A DNA stretch of 51,850 nucleotides from Desulfurococcales archaeon (GTDB lineage: Archaea; Thermoproteota; Thermoprotei_A; Sulfolobales; NBVN01). Below the pieces are notes generated by a model. The model was not told where the DNA came from, did not search any database, and worked only from the letters and a program-made list of their open reading frames with translations. Made by a program: the position numbers and the translations under genes. The stretch spans positions 1 to 51,850 of the forward strand of contig JALWZB010000093.1 in assembly GCA_027002995.1 (NCBI GenBank), read 5' to 3'. Numbering within the stretch: the first letter of the stretch is position 1; each line of letters starts with the position of its first letter. Positions 38,573 to 48,944 of this stretch are shown piece by piece.

Positions 38573-41500
38573 ATGATCATCAAGGGTATGTGCCCTAACT
38601 GTGGAGGGCCAATAACGGAGAAGAGGCTGCTTGCTGGGTTACCCTGCAATAGGTGCTTACCGGAGAGGGAGGTTAAACGCGTAAGAAGCTTAGGATTAAG
38701 GAAAGTAATCTCCGACCTAGGGCGCGTAAAGGGACTAATAGATGCGTTCCTCCTTGAGGATGAGTTGGGGGACTTTGAAGAGTTCTTCAATAAACTAACG
38801 GGGAAGAGGTTCTGGAGTATACAGCTGGCATGGGCCAGAAGAATGTTGGCGGGAGAGTCCTTCGCACTCATCGCGCCGACAGGTGTCGGAAAGACTACAC
38901 TCCTTCAGGTCTACGCGATCTTCAAGGCACATAGAGGTGAGAGAGTTCTGTATATAGTACCTACCAGGGAACTAATGAAGCAGGTGGTATCCTCCCTGAA
39001 ATCGCTTGGTGAAGGATTAGGCGTGACGGTATTTGATTCAACGACCTTCAAGAGGAGTGAACAGAACAACACTGGTAAACGTGTGGACGTGCTGACACAC
39101 GCGTTCCTCTTCCGCAATAAGGACTTATTCCAGGATGTTAGGTATGGGTTAGTGATCGTAGATGACTTCGATGCGCTACTGAAATCATCCTCCCTAATAG
39201 ACCTAATATTAAAGACATTAGGCGTAAGGGAGAAAGCAATAGAACTAGCTCGCAAGATAGTCACGCTTAAGTCCGAGCTCCTTTTCTACAAGTACGCTGG
39301 TAACGAGGAGCGTGCCGAGGAGATTAGCAAGAAACTCTATGACGTTGAGCTTAAGTTAGCGGCGGAGCTAGATGTGAGTAGTGTAGGGCAGTTACTAATA
39401 GCGAGTGCCACAGGCAGGGCGAAGGGAACTAGGATAAAGATCCTCCGGGAGTTACTAGGTTTCGAAGTTGGATCAATAATGGATTACTTACGTAATATCG
39501 TTGAGGTAATTACGCCTTACGACGAGGACAGGTTAGTTAAGGTACTTAAGGAGTTGGATGGAGGCACGCTAGTATTTGTAAGTAAGGAGATCGGCGTAAG
39601 TGGCGCTAAGAAACTTGTAAGTACCTTAGTGAAACATGGAATTAAGGCATCACTTGCAACATCGAGGAAAGCATTAGAGCTACTAAAGAGTGGGGAGGCC
39701 GAAGTACTTGTCGGTGTCGCGACATACTACGGGATATTAACTAGAGGAATAGATGAACCGCTACTAATATACAACACAGTATTTATTGGTGTGCCCAAGT
39801 TTGAGTTCGACTTACGATCAATGCTAGAGAACCCTAGATCCTTCGTGAGAACACTCATTGAGGCATCAGGGAAGGGATTCATGCTTGGTGAGGAGGAGAA
39901 GGAACTCGTGAGGATCTTAACTAAGTTAAGCCCAGGGAAGATCAAGGTGTTGCAGGCAGGGATAAAAGGGTATGTTGAGTTGGAGGGTTTCCTAGCAGAG
40001 ATTAAGGAGAGAATTCAACGCACTATACCTAAGTTAATGAAGTTCATCTCCACGTATGTAAGGGAACATGGGAAATTCGTCAGCGAGTCCTATGTCATCA
40101 TTAGCAAGAGGGGTAAGCTCGTCGTCAGAATACCTGACGTAATGACGTATATACAAGCATCTGGCAGGTGTAGCAGGTTATTCAAGGGCAGAATGACGTT
40201 AGGGCTGTCAGTGATATTTTACCTTGACGAGGACATTCTCAACATATTTCGGAAGAAGTTACGGAACTATGTTGCCTCCTACAACCCGATCCCGTTAGAG
40301 AATGCTGACCTCAACGAGATAAAGAGGAAGCAGAGGGAATCAAGGAGCGGCGCTGGCGAAGGCATGGACGTGAATAAGATTAAGTCGGTGTTAATAGTCG
40401 TTGAATCACCTACTAAAGCAAGGACTATTTCAAAGATGTTTGGTAGGCCCGGACGAAGGTACCTAGGGGAATACGTTGCGTATGAGACCGTGATTACACT
40501 AAACGATAAGGTCTATGTAGCGACGATAGCTCCGACCCTGGGACACATACTTGACTTACAAATAAACGGTGGACTTCACGGTATAAGGAAAGCCCAAACT
40601 GGTTTGACGCCAGTGTACTCGACAATTAAGAGGTGTGCCGACTGCGGTTATCAAACCACGGATGAAATAGATAGGTGTCCGAGGTGCGGCTCTACGAGGA
40701 TACGTGACAGCAAGAAGATCGTGGATGCACTCAGAAAGCTTGCGAGGGAGGCTGACATGGTGTTCCTTGCCACGGATCCCGATGATGAGGGAGAGAAAAT
40801 CTCTTACGATGTGTACTTACTGCTTCGCCCATACGTCAACGTGTTTAGACGCATAGAGTTCCATGAAGTGACTAGGCAGGGCTTTCTCAAAGCTCTACTG
40901 AATCCGAGGGACATAGACCTAAGGAGAGTTGATGCTCAAATCGTAAGGAGAGTTGACGATAGATTAATAGGTTTCGAGCTAAGCGCGGTCCTCAAGGAGA
41001 GACTGGATAGATACTGGCTCGGCGGAGGAAGGGTGCAGACACCCGTCCTTAAGTGGGTGGTAGACCGATACAGGCAGTACATTGACTCGAAAGGATACTT
41101 ACTAATAATCACGCTACCAGAGAGACTACGCATTAAGTACTTCACGAAGGACAAGGATGTAGCGGAAAGGATTCTCCGTCACGTTGCATCTGAAGGGGTA
41201 ACCCTAGAATTGATCGAGGAGTACGAGAAGGAGCAGAATCCACGCCCGCCATACACTACCGATACGCTACTCTTTGATGGAGTAAGGGTACTTAAGCTGA
41301 GCCCAGGTAAGGTAATGAAGATTGCGCAGAACCTCTTCGAGCTCGGTTATATAACGTACCATAGAACTGACAGCACTCATGTCTCTGCTACGGGGATCGA
41401 GATTGCGAAGGAGTACTTAATTAAAGAAGGGTATGGCTCTGACATACGTCCTAGATCCTGGGGAGGCGAAGGGACACACGAGTGTATAAGGCCGACCAAG

Positions 41501-42202
41501 CCCCTGAAGAGTCTCGATGAGGTCGAAGACCTAGGGTTCATGTCATTCAGTAACTTAACGTGGTACCATAAGAAGCTGTATGAGCTGATATTCCGCAGAT
41601 TCATAGCTTCGCAAATGACTCCGGCAAAGCTACGTGTCCGCAAGTTTAGGGTAATGCTTGGTGACGTGGAACTTCACGTAGAAGTGCCTGTTGAAATAAT
41701 CGAAGAGGGCTTCATGAAAGTACTTCCAGAAAGGGTCTACGAGTACCTCGCACAAGGAAAGGTATTCAGGTTTAGCGAGAACATAGAGTCCAAAGTAGTA
41801 CGGGCATCAGAGGTATCACTCTACACGGCGTCAGATGTAATCAGAATAATGAGGGAGAAGAGAATAGGGAGGCCTAGCACGTACGCGAAGGCAGTTGAGA
41901 ATAACATGCGCCATGGTTACGTCATAGCCTCCAAGAAGAGACTATACCTAATACCTACGAAACTCGGTATGGAGGTTGTGGACTTAGTAAGTAGATATTA
42001 CCCAGAGTTAAGTGACGTAAAAGCTACGAGAGAGTTAGAGGCGTTATTGGATCTCGTAAGAGAGGGTAAGATAAGCAGGAAGAGTGCTCTAATCCTACTG
42101 CTGAGTGACATTGTACGGATTAGGGTGGGCCGCGAACTCATGATGGCCTCAGAGGAGTTGTCAGCAGTGCCGGAAGCTCAGGCAAGTGCGGAGGCACTGT
42201 AA
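38573..42202 (+). CDS. rgy: Reverse gyrase
   Basis: N-terminal zinc finger CPNCGG...CNRC, helicase APTGVGKTT / VDDFDALLK, topoisomerase I domain with second zinc finger CADCG...CPRCG, FLATDPDDEGEKI, active-site region YITYHRTDSTHVS. Confidence 0.97.
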   Translation: MIIKGMCPNCGGPITEKRLLAGLPCNRCLPEREVKRVRSLGLRKVISDLGRVKGLIDAFLLEDELGDFEEFFNKLTGKRFWSIQLAWARRMLAGESFALIAPTGVGKTTLLQVYAIFKAHRGERVLYIVPTRELMKQVVSSLKSLGEGLGVTVFDSTTFKRSEQNNTGKRVDVLTHAFLFRNKDLFQDVRYGLVIVDDFDALLKSSSLIDLILKTLGVREKAIELARKIVTLKSELLFYKYAGNEERAEEISKKLYDVELKLAAELDVSSVGQLLIASATGRAKGTRIKILRELLGFEVGSIMDYLRNIVEVITPYDEDRLVKVLKELDGGTLVFVSKEIGVSGAKKLVSTLVKHGIKASLATSRKALELLKSGEAEVLVGVATYYGILTRGIDEPLLIYNTVFIGVPKFEFDLRSMLENPRSFVRTLIEASGKGFMLGEEEKELVRILTKLSPGKIKVLQAGIKGYVELEGFLAEIKERIQRTIPKLMKFISTYVREHGKFVSESYVIISKRGKLVVRIPDVMTYIQASGRCSRLFKGRMTLGLSVIFYLDEDILNIFRKKLRNYVASYNPIPLENADLNEIKRKQRESRSGAGEGMDVNKIKSVLIVVESPTKARTISKMFGRPGRRYLGEYVAYETVITLNDKVYVATIAPTLGHILDLQINGGLHGIRKAQTGLTPVYSTIKRCADCGYQTTDEIDRCPRCGSTRIRDSKKIVDALRKLAREADMVFLATDPDDEGEKISYDVYLLLRPYVNVFRRIEFHEVTRQGFLKALLNPRDIDLRRVDAQIVRRVDDRLIGFELSAVLKERLDRYWLGGGRVQTPVLKWVVDRYRQYIDSKGYLLIITLPERLRIKYFTKDKDVAERILRHVASEGVTLELIEEYEKEQNPRPPYTTDTLLFDGVRVLKLSPGKVMKIAQNLFELGYITYHRTDSTHVSATGIEIAKEYLIKEGYGSDIRPRSWGGEGTHECIRPTKPLKSLDEVEDLGFMSFSNLTWYHKKLYELIFRRFIASQMTPAKLRVRKFRVMLGDVELHVEVPVEIIEEGFMKVLPERVYEYLAQGKVFRFSENIESKVVRASEVSLYTASDVIRIMREKRIGRPSTYAKAVENNMRHGYVIASKKRLYLIPTKLGMEVVDLVSRYYPELSDVKATRELEALLDLVREGKISRKSALILLLSDIVRIRVGRELMMASEELSAVPEAQASAEAL

Positions 42203-42232
42203 TACAGAACAGATGATGTTCGACGATGTTCA

Positions 42233-42496
42233 CTAATAGATTCTCTCTATTAGTATCTCGATAAACGACACTATCCTGCCTCTAACCTCATTACTTCCTA
42301 TCCGAACATCCACAAGCTTTAGGGCGTCACCCATACGCTCCTTTAGTGCATTATACAATGCCACAGCTTTAGAGATGTTATTGCCTCTCCCACGTATCAA
42401 CACCTGTCGATATCCCTGGTTGAATAGTATTGCTGCCGAAACTATGTAATCCCCCAAAGGCCTATTACCAACGCTTATCTCACCGCGCTCACTCAT
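42233..42496 (-). CDS. Alba-family protein (Alba2-like paralog)
   Basis: ISVGNRPLGDYIVSAAILFNQGYRQVLIRGRGNNISKAVALYNALKERM. Confidence 0.9.
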   Translation of the reverse strand: MSERGEISVGNRPLGDYIVSAAILFNQGYRQVLIRGRGNNISKAVALYNALKERMGDALKLVDVRIGSNEVRGRIVSFIEILIERIY

Positions 42497-42601
42497 AAAT
42501 AACCCCCAAGTATTTTAATGAATAACTTTAAAAGTCGTGGCCTACCTAGTACAGGAAACTCACCTAAAACTTAAATTAGGAGGCATTAGGTTAGACTGTA
42601 G

Positions 42602-42862
42602 GTGTGGACTATGGCAATCCAGAGAAGCGAGAGTCCTCTAAGGACTCTGAGGTCGTCCGTCAATAAGGACGTATTAGTTAAGATTAAGGACGGGAACTCA
42701 TATTATGGCAGGCTAATAATGACCGACCCCACAATGAACGTAGTCATGACTGACTGCGAGGAAATTTCCGACGAAGGAGGAGAGCCCATAGCTAGGTACG
42801 GCACCGTGCTAATCAGAGGAAGTCAGATCCTCTACATAATAGTTGACTACCACAAGCAGTAA
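42602..42862 (+). CDS. Archaeal Sm-like protein (LSm)
   Basis: PLRTLRSSVNKDVLVKIKDGNSYYGRLIMTDPTMNVVMTDCEE...YGTVLIRGSQILYI. Confidence 0.95.
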   Translation: MWTMAIQRSESPLRTLRSSVNKDVLVKIKDGNSYYGRLIMTDPTMNVVMTDCEEISDEGGEPIARYGTVLIRGSQILYIIVDYHKQ

Positions 42863-42991
42863 CCCTACTGACTTTCATCCGTCATTGCTACGTGACGTTG
42901 TTTATAGTTCAACGGTAGTGTTAAGTAGTTTCATCAGAAATAAGGAAAGCTTTAATTTCATACGTCCCCCCTCTGAAATTAGGTATGCAAA

Positions 42992-44218
42992 ATGCAGGGG
43001 AGAAACATACGTGTGGAGGCCGTTTCCTGGACGCCAGTTGAGGAGCAGATGGTAGAGCTTGTTGAGAGGAAAGGTATTGGTCACCCGGACTACATAGCAG
43101 ATGCGGCTTCTGAGGCATCTAGCGTTATTCTCTCAAAATACTACCTTGAGCACTACGGATACATCCTTCACCACAACCTCGATAAGGTTCTGCTTGTCGG
43201 GGGTCAGGCAAAGCCTGTCTTCGGTGGCGGAGAAATCCTTCACCCAATGTACATAATAGTTGCTGGCAGGGCAACGGAATACGTCATTAGCAGGGATGGT
43301 GAAATAGAGAGAATTCCGGTCGGGACACTCATTATAGGGGCTGTTAAGAACTGGATAAAGAAGAACTTCCGTTTCCTCGATCCAGAACGTCATGTCATAG
43401 TAGACTACATGATAAGGAGCGGAAGTTCAGACCTTGTAGGGGTCTACGAGCTAGGCAAGAAGGCCAAGCCATTAGCTAATGACACAAGCTTCGGCGTAAG
43501 CTTCGCACCGCTCTCAACGCTGGAAACTTTAGTCCTAAAGACCGAGCGTTTCCTTAACTCCAGGGAATTCAAGGAAAAGCTACCTGAGGTTGGAGAGGAC
43601 ATTAAGGTCATGGGACTAAGGACAGGGAAGAAAATAACGCTGACGATTGCGGCAGCCATGATATCCTCACTAATACCTGATATGGATCATTACCTATCGG
43701 TGAAAGAGGAAGTCTTGAACAAGGTGAGTGACTTAGCATCTAAGATAGCGCCTGACTATGAGGTCGAGGTTCAAGTTAATACAGCGGACAAGCCTGATAA
43801 GGGGATAGCCTACATAACCGTGACGGGAACGTCGGCAGAGCACGGAGACGATGGAATGACAGGCAGGGGCAATAGGGCTAATGGACTAATAACTCCCCTA
43901 AGACCCATGAGTCTCGAAGCAACGGCAGGAAAGAACCCTGTCAGCCACGTTGGTAAATTATATAATGTATTAGCCATGAGGATAGCTAATAGAATAGCTA
44001 ATGAAGTTCCGAAGGTTCGTGAGGTTTATGTGGAGATACTATCAAAAATAGGTCACCCAATAGACTTACCTCAGGTAGCGGTGGCGAAGATACTTCCAGA
44101 GGATCCAGCATCATTCCTCTCCATGAAGTCGGACGCAGAATCAATAATTAACGAGGAGCTTGAAAATATAACGAAGCTAACGGAACTTATAGTCAATGGA
44201 CAGGCAATGCTGTTTTAG
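42992..44218 (+). CDS. mat: Archaeal S-adenosylmethionine synthetase
   Basis: [24 protein letters not shown]..., [59 protein letters not shown]. Confidence 0.98.
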   Translation: MQGRNIRVEAVSWTPVEEQMVELVERKGIGHPDYIADAASEASSVILSKYYLEHYGYILHHNLDKVLLVGGQAKPVFGGGEILHPMYIIVAGRATEYVISRDGEIERIPVGTLIIGAVKNWIKKNFRFLDPERHVIVDYMIRSGSSDLVGVYELGKKAKPLANDTSFGVSFAPLSTLETLVLKTERFLNSREFKEKLPEVGEDIKVMGLRTGKKITLTIAAAMISSLIPDMDHYLSVKEEVLNKVSDLASKIAPDYEVEVQVNTADKPDKGIAYITVTGTSAEHGDDGMTGRGNRANGLITPLRPMSLEATAGKNPVSHVGKLYNVLAMRIANRIANEVPKVREVYVEILSKIGHPIDLPQVAVAKILPEDPASFLSMKSDAESIINEELENITKLTELIVNGQAMLF

Positions 44219-44240
44219 TAATCAAACCGCTCAGCCGCCA

Positions 44241-44300
44241 GTGATGAGTGAAACCGGGTCTGACACCTCAAAGTTAAAGTGATGAGGGGTCGGTGGCTGA
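44241..44300 (+). ncRNA. Candidate C/D box sRNA (dual guide)
   Basis: Box C GTGATGA (44241-44247), 12-nt guide GTGAAACCGGGT, box D' CTGA (44260-44263), 15-nt spacer, box C' GTGATGA (44279-44285), 11-nt guide GGGGTCGGTGG, box D CTGA (44297-44300). Confidence 0.6.
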
Positions 44301-44341
44301 GATTTTTAGTTCATTACACTCCTCATTAAAGGGTTAAGGAA

Positions 44342-45238
44342 TTGGAGTTAGCTTTACTCTATAAGGGCTTAGACAGGGATTGTTTCACCGTCCTTAAGAT
44401 CCTAGATTCGATGCTGGGCAAGTACGAGTATGTCCCCTTAGAGATAATAGAGAGGAAAAGCAAACTACCGCCTAAGGTTCTGGCACGTGTATTGACTAAG
44501 CTAAACAAGATAAAAGCAATAATACGAACGCTAACCCCCAAGACAGGCTACCGCCTCACCTACATAGGTTTAGATCTGCTGGCCCTCCATTCTCTCAGTA
44601 ATGCTGGGGTAATAGCGTACCTCGGAACAAAGGTCGGTATGGGGAAGGAGAGCGAAATATATATCGCCAAGAACCCTGAAGGACAGTTACTCGCTGTGAA
44701 GTTCTATAAGATAGGACGCGTCAGCTTCCAGAAAGTAAAGAGAGTGCGATCATACCTAGTGGATGAGGCTAATTGGATAATCAGATCTAAAGTCACAGCC
44801 GAGAGGGAATATAAAGCGTTGAAGGACCTAATTAAATTCACGCCATACGTCCCTAAAACCTATGGATGGAATAGACATGCAGTAGTGTTAAGCTACATAA
44901 GTGGGATTGAGCTTTATCGCTACAAAGTAGCGATTGACCCTAAGGGGCTGCTTGAAAAGATACTGAGCGCTTTGAGGGAAGCCTACCTCCATGTGGGCAT
45001 AGTCCACGGTGACTTAAGCGAGTACAACATAGTCGTCTCCATGGAAGGCGACAATGAGGTACCTTACATAATCGACTGGCCACAATACGTATACAGGGAC
45101 GACCCAAATCACGAGGCTCTTCTCCGTAGGGACGTGGAATATGTGCTCAAGTTCTTTAAGCGCCGTTACCGAGTCAACATTGATGTCGAGAGAGCCATCA
45201 AGTACGTCAGGGGAGAAGCAGAGAGGCTGTGGGTATGA
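44342..45238 (+). CDS. rio2: RIO2-family serine/threonine kinase
   Basis: N-terminal winged helix, IAYLGTKVGMGKESEIYIAKNPEGQLLAVKFYKIGRVSFQKVKRVR, VGIVHGDLSEYNIVV, YIIDWPQYV. Confidence 0.95.
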   Translation: MELALLYKGLDRDCFTVLKILDSMLGKYEYVPLEIIERKSKLPPKVLARVLTKLNKIKAIIRTLTPKTGYRLTYIGLDLLALHSLSNAGVIAYLGTKVGMGKESEIYIAKNPEGQLLAVKFYKIGRVSFQKVKRVRSYLVDEANWIIRSKVTAEREYKALKDLIKFTPYVPKTYGWNRHAVVLSYISGIELYRYKVAIDPKGLLEKILSALREAYLHVGIVHGDLSEYNIVVSMEGDNEVPYIIDWPQYVYRDDPNHEALLRRDVEYVLKFFKRRYRVNIDVERAIKYVRGEAERLWV

Positions 45239-47285
45239 GCGGACATACGTAGGTGTAGACATAGTTAAGAGCGGCGGTAAAGCCCTTAATAAGTACGTCT
45301 ACGCCATAGCGCTAATTAAGAATGGTCGAGTACTTAAGGTAGATAGAGGTAACCTTGGCCGGTTAGTGAGGTACCTGTGGGATTACAGACCTGCAACGCT
45401 CGCAACGGATAACATCCTTGAACTGGGGGGCTCTAAAAGGAACTTAGTCCGAATACTGAAGCTTGTACCGCCAGATACGGAGTTCATTCAGGTAACGTTA
45501 GAAGGGCAGACGTCCATGAACTTAAGACGTGTAGCCAACATAGCGGGCATGGAACTCGATAAAGGCAAGCTGAACCCCGCCAAGACTGCGGTCCTTGTTG
45601 CAACCTTAGCATGGAGCGGGTACGGGGAGAGACTAGATGTTTATGAAAGGAAGGTCAGGATAAATGTATTCAAGGGCAGATCCGGTCATGCCGGAGGCTC
45701 GCGTGCGGGCAAATTCCAGAGAAATCTCCGAGGAGCTGTAGCGCGGATGGTTAAGAAGCTTAGAGAGGAATTAGAGCGCCGTGGATTCGATTACGACGTC
45801 ATGATTCGCCGCAGTAAGGGAGGGGTTGAGCAGGCTGTGTTCACTGTATATGCGTCGAGAGAGGAGCTATTCGGTGTTGTGAAGAGGGTTAAAGGTCACG
45901 ATGTTGAAGTGAGGATAAAGCCCGTCATAAGTAGGAGGTTCCTCAAGCTAATAGCGCCGCAGGAGACCCCTAAGAAATACTTAATAGTTGGCTACGATCC
46001 TGGGATGCAGGTCGGCCTAGCTGTAATAGATTTAGACATGAAGCCACACCTAATAACATCCGGGCGTGAGCTTGATCGAGGAGAGATACTCTCGAAACTC
46101 ACGAGTATAGGCATACCCGTTATAGTAGCTACTGACAAGAACCCGCCACCCGAGATGGTCAGAAAACTTGCGGCGATGCTGAACGCCCAGTTATTCGTAC
46201 CTCCCCGGTCGCTTTCCACAAGCGAGAAAGAAATGCTGGTATCAGAATATAGTCGCTTGCATGGGGTTGGGATTAAGAACACGCATGAACGTGACGCACT
46301 CTCTGCGGCATTGAAGGCGTACAGGTTTTACCAGGATAAACTAGAGAAGTTAGTGAAGAAAATCAAGAGTATGGGGCTCTCCGTAAAGAACTTGCAGAAG
46401 TATAAGGTACGAATACTAATGAATGAGCCCCTAAGCGCGATAATTGAGGATATAATTAACGACTACGTTAGGCCAGCTGAACCCTCAGTAACTTCATTGA
46501 GGAGGCAGGCCCCGCTAACGTTACCATATCAGGCTCACGAGGTCTCTAAACATATTGAGAAGATTAAGGAGCTTGAACGGCGTGTGGACGAGCTACTTCG
46601 AGAGCGTGAAATTTTGAAGAGTAAGGTCAAGGATTCTGAAGCCCGCATTAGGGAGCTGGAACACAGTGTGCGAACGCTAACGGAATCTATAAACGAGAAA
46701 ATTGCTAGGGATAGGAAGGTTAGCGAGCTCCTGACAAGGCTTAAGAACGCTTCACAGAGAATTGAGGAGCTAGAGCATGAAGTGCTTAGCTTGAAGGAAA
46801 GATTAGCCTCCGTGGGTAAGGTTCTTGAACGCGTATTCGCGGGTGAATTAACGCTCCTGCCGCGCTACGGAGTTAAGTACGTGGTGAGTGATGATAAGTT
46901 AAACGCGGTGTTTGTCGACGATTTGCGTCAGATACTTTCGGCCGGTACTATAGGTAGCCTAGCCTCGAGGAAGGTTGTATTGCCGCCGGGTCGCGAGAGA
47001 GATTCTGAACTCCTTGTAAAGGAGTACCTAATACCAGCAACGACGGCCCGGGAGGTGTGGGACGTGAGTCCGAGCTTGGTTGCCGTAGATTCAGAGACGC
47101 TCAGCAGATTGCGTGCGGCTGAGGAGGAGGTCGCGAGAATTAAGGAAGAGATGATGAGGCAAAGGGAGCTAACTTACGCAGATTTAGAAGCCATTTTGAA
47201 AGAATACCGGGAGTCCCGCTTATCAGCTTCACTGAATACGTCCAAGGTAAAGTACTTTGAAGGTTATGTAAGAGAGCACGATTGA
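45183..47285 (+). CDS. DUF460 family protein (RNase H/RuvC-like N-terminal part, coiled coil, C-terminal domain)
   Basis: YVGVDIVKSGGKALNKYVYAIALIKNGRV..., VGYDPGMQVGLAVIDLD, THERDALSAALKAYRFYQDKLEKL, long coiled coil; start uncertain, overlaps RIO2 3' end. Confidence 0.85.
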   Translation: MSREPSSTSGEKQRGCGYERTYVGVDIVKSGGKALNKYVYAIALIKNGRVLKVDRGNLGRLVRYLWDYRPATLATDNILELGGSKRNLVRILKLVPPDTEFIQVTLEGQTSMNLRRVANIAGMELDKGKLNPAKTAVLVATLAWSGYGERLDVYERKVRINVFKGRSGHAGGSRAGKFQRNLRGAVARMVKKLREELERRGFDYDVMIRRSKGGVEQAVFTVYASREELFGVVKRVKGHDVEVRIKPVISRRFLKLIAPQETPKKYLIVGYDPGMQVGLAVIDLDMKPHLITSGRELDRGEILSKLTSIGIPVIVATDKNPPPEMVRKLAAMLNAQLFVPPRSLSTSEKEMLVSEYSRLHGVGIKNTHERDALSAALKAYRFYQDKLEKLVKKIKSMGLSVKNLQKYKVRILMNEPLSAIIEDIINDYVRPAEPSVTSLRRQAPLTLPYQAHEVSKHIEKIKELERRVDELLREREILKSKVKDSEARIRELEHSVRTLTESINEKIARDRKVSELLTRLKNASQRIEELEHEVLSLKERLASVGKVLERVFAGELTLLPRYGVKYVVSDDKLNAVFVDDLRQILSAGTIGSLASRKVVLPPGRERDSELLVKEYLIPATTAREVWDVSPSLVAVDSETLSRLRAAEEEVARIKEEMMRQRELTYADLEAILKEYRESRLSASLNTSKVKYFEGYVREHD

Positions 47286-48161
47286 GAGAATCAGTGGCAA
47301 TACCCAACTAAGCATTATGTACGTTGCTACCCTACGTCTACTTATCAACCTGAGCCTCATAGCTAGTGCTGTCCCCAACATACCGGAGAATATGGAGATA
47401 GACATTGGGAGCGGTATGGAGAACTGAGTACCTATCTCAGTCAGTATTAGAGTTGAGACATAGGGAGCTACTGAGCTAGTGTACCTTAATCCATAGAATC
47501 CGGAGCCTAACTTAGTGACCCCGTGTCGACCCTGAATCACCAGCACGCCTACGATTATACCGGATATCGTGAGTGCCACGGTGAGCAAGTCACCTGTACT
47601 CTGGCCAGCAAACGCCACTACAAAGCCTATGGTGTTCGCACCCAAGGTGTAGGCAGTGATGAACACCATCACTATGCTCGCAAGCTTAAGTGCAAGCAAA
47701 CTGCTAATTATCCCGTTTTTTCGTGAAGCTATGAGCTTAACAAAGAGAAAGGCTACGATAACGGACGCTAAGAAAGTTACGCACCAGAAACCCAGTATCT
47801 TAAGGATCTCACTCGTTGCTTCGAAACCATACGTGAGTAAGTAACCTATGTAAATACCAACAAAGACCTGCGTTATGGATGTGACGAAGCCGCTGACCGT
47901 GAGCATCACTAGTATGATTATCGCCAGAGTGAACGATGCTTCTATAGCGTTTCTTGGAAGGCTTACACCCCCCAGGAACTTCCAACCTTCAATCAGATAC
48001 CCCAAGCTAAGCCCGGCTATCGCTAAAGCGGAGATCGTGGTTCGCCTTAATATCCTAGAACCCGCGGCCGGTCCAGCAATGACGCCCATATTATTTCCAA
48101 CAGCTATCGCTACTGCGGTTAGTAGTAGTGCTTGAAGCACCACCTGCATGGTACTCACCAA
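47229..48161 (-). CDS. Inorganic phosphate transporter, PiT family
   Basis: IAVGNNMGVIAGPAAGSRILRR and TAYTLGANTIGFVVAF duplicated PiT signature regions; multiple TM segments. Confidence 0.85.
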   Translation of the reverse strand: MVSTMQVVLQALLLTAVAIAVGNNMGVIAGPAAGSRILRRTTISALAIAGLSLGYLIEGWKFLGGVSLPRNAIEASFTLAIIILVMLTVSGFVTSITQVFVGIYIGYLLTYGFEATSEILKILGFWCVTFLASVIVAFLFVKLIASRKNGIISSLLALKLASIVMVFITAYTLGANTIGFVVAFAGQSTGDLLTVALTISGIIVGVLVIQGRHGVTKLGSGFYGLRYTSSVAPYVSTLILTEIGTQFSIPLPMSISIFSGMLGTALAMRLRLISRRRVATYIMLSWVLPLILSIVLSYITFKVLYLGRIQ

Positions 48162-48205
48162 CCATTGTTACTATCATATAGCATCGGACTTTACTAAGAG
48201 CTTCA

Positions 48206-48919
48206 CTAGTATCGCATTGAGCTAATAACCCTAATCAACAGGTGTGAGGCATCCTCGCAAGCATCCACTATAGTATCCAAGCTCTTAATCATCTCAAGCA
48301 AGTGATTAAAGGTTATGGCACTTATCTCAGGGCCTAAGCTATACAGTTTATCAAGGATAGCATTCTTCATCTCATCGACCCTGTCCTCATAAACGTCAAT
48401 TACATCATCTAACTCCTGGAGCTTATTGAAGTCCTCGAGAGCGATTTCTAGTTCCTCCTTGAGTGTTTCTAAAGCTTTAGCTGCAATGACGGTTACTTTA
48501 AGTATTTCCTTGTACATGCTCCTCGCGTGTTCTGTTCCCGATATTCCGGTTCTAAAGGCCCTACCGTACTCCATCGCTATAAAGTATGTTAGGTCAAGTA
48601 TGTCATCTATCCTGTCTATCAAGAATTCTATGTCACCCAAGAGTGCCACAGGCACTGCACCGTGGGTCACCATTTCCGTTAATTCAGCCGCTATCTTGTC
48701 GCCGTGCTTCTCGTAAGTTATTACTTCGACTATCAAGGATTCCATCTCATGGTCTTTTATGTCGCCCTTAAGTAGTCTCTCTATGATTAGCATGGACTTT
48801 AAGGAGAGGTCTACGTGCTTCGCTAGCTTACTGAACAGTTCCTCCTCGCCAGACATTAGTAGCTTCTTAAATAGCTTCATTCTTACTGCACCACGCGGTA
48901 AAGTATATTGCCTCCTCAA
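48206..48919 (-). CDS. DUF47/PhoU-like phosphate transport regulator (Pit accessory)
   Basis: MKLFKKLLMSGEEELFSKLAKHVDLSLKS...EKHGDKIAAELTEMVTHGAVPVALLGDIEFLIDRIDDILDLTYF; start maybe internal. Confidence 0.85.
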   Translation of the reverse strand: MRRQYTLPRGAVRMKLFKKLLMSGEEELFSKLAKHVDLSLKSMLIIERLLKGDIKDHEMESLIVEVITYEKHGDKIAAELTEMVTHGAVPVALLGDIEFLIDRIDDILDLTYFIAMEYGRAFRTGISGTEHARSMYKEILKVTVIAAKALETLKEELEIALEDFNKLQELDDVIDVYEDRVDEMKNAILDKLYSLGPEISAITFNHLLEMIKSLDTIVDACEDASHLLIRVISSMRY

Positions 48920-48944
48920 TTTATAAAGACGCTAGGGGCTATGC

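Noticed and set aside
38573-42202. Possible fusion or frameshift artefact because of size (1209 aa)
   Set aside because: Normal reverse gyrase: helicase and topoisomerase I domains with both zinc fingers in a single frame.
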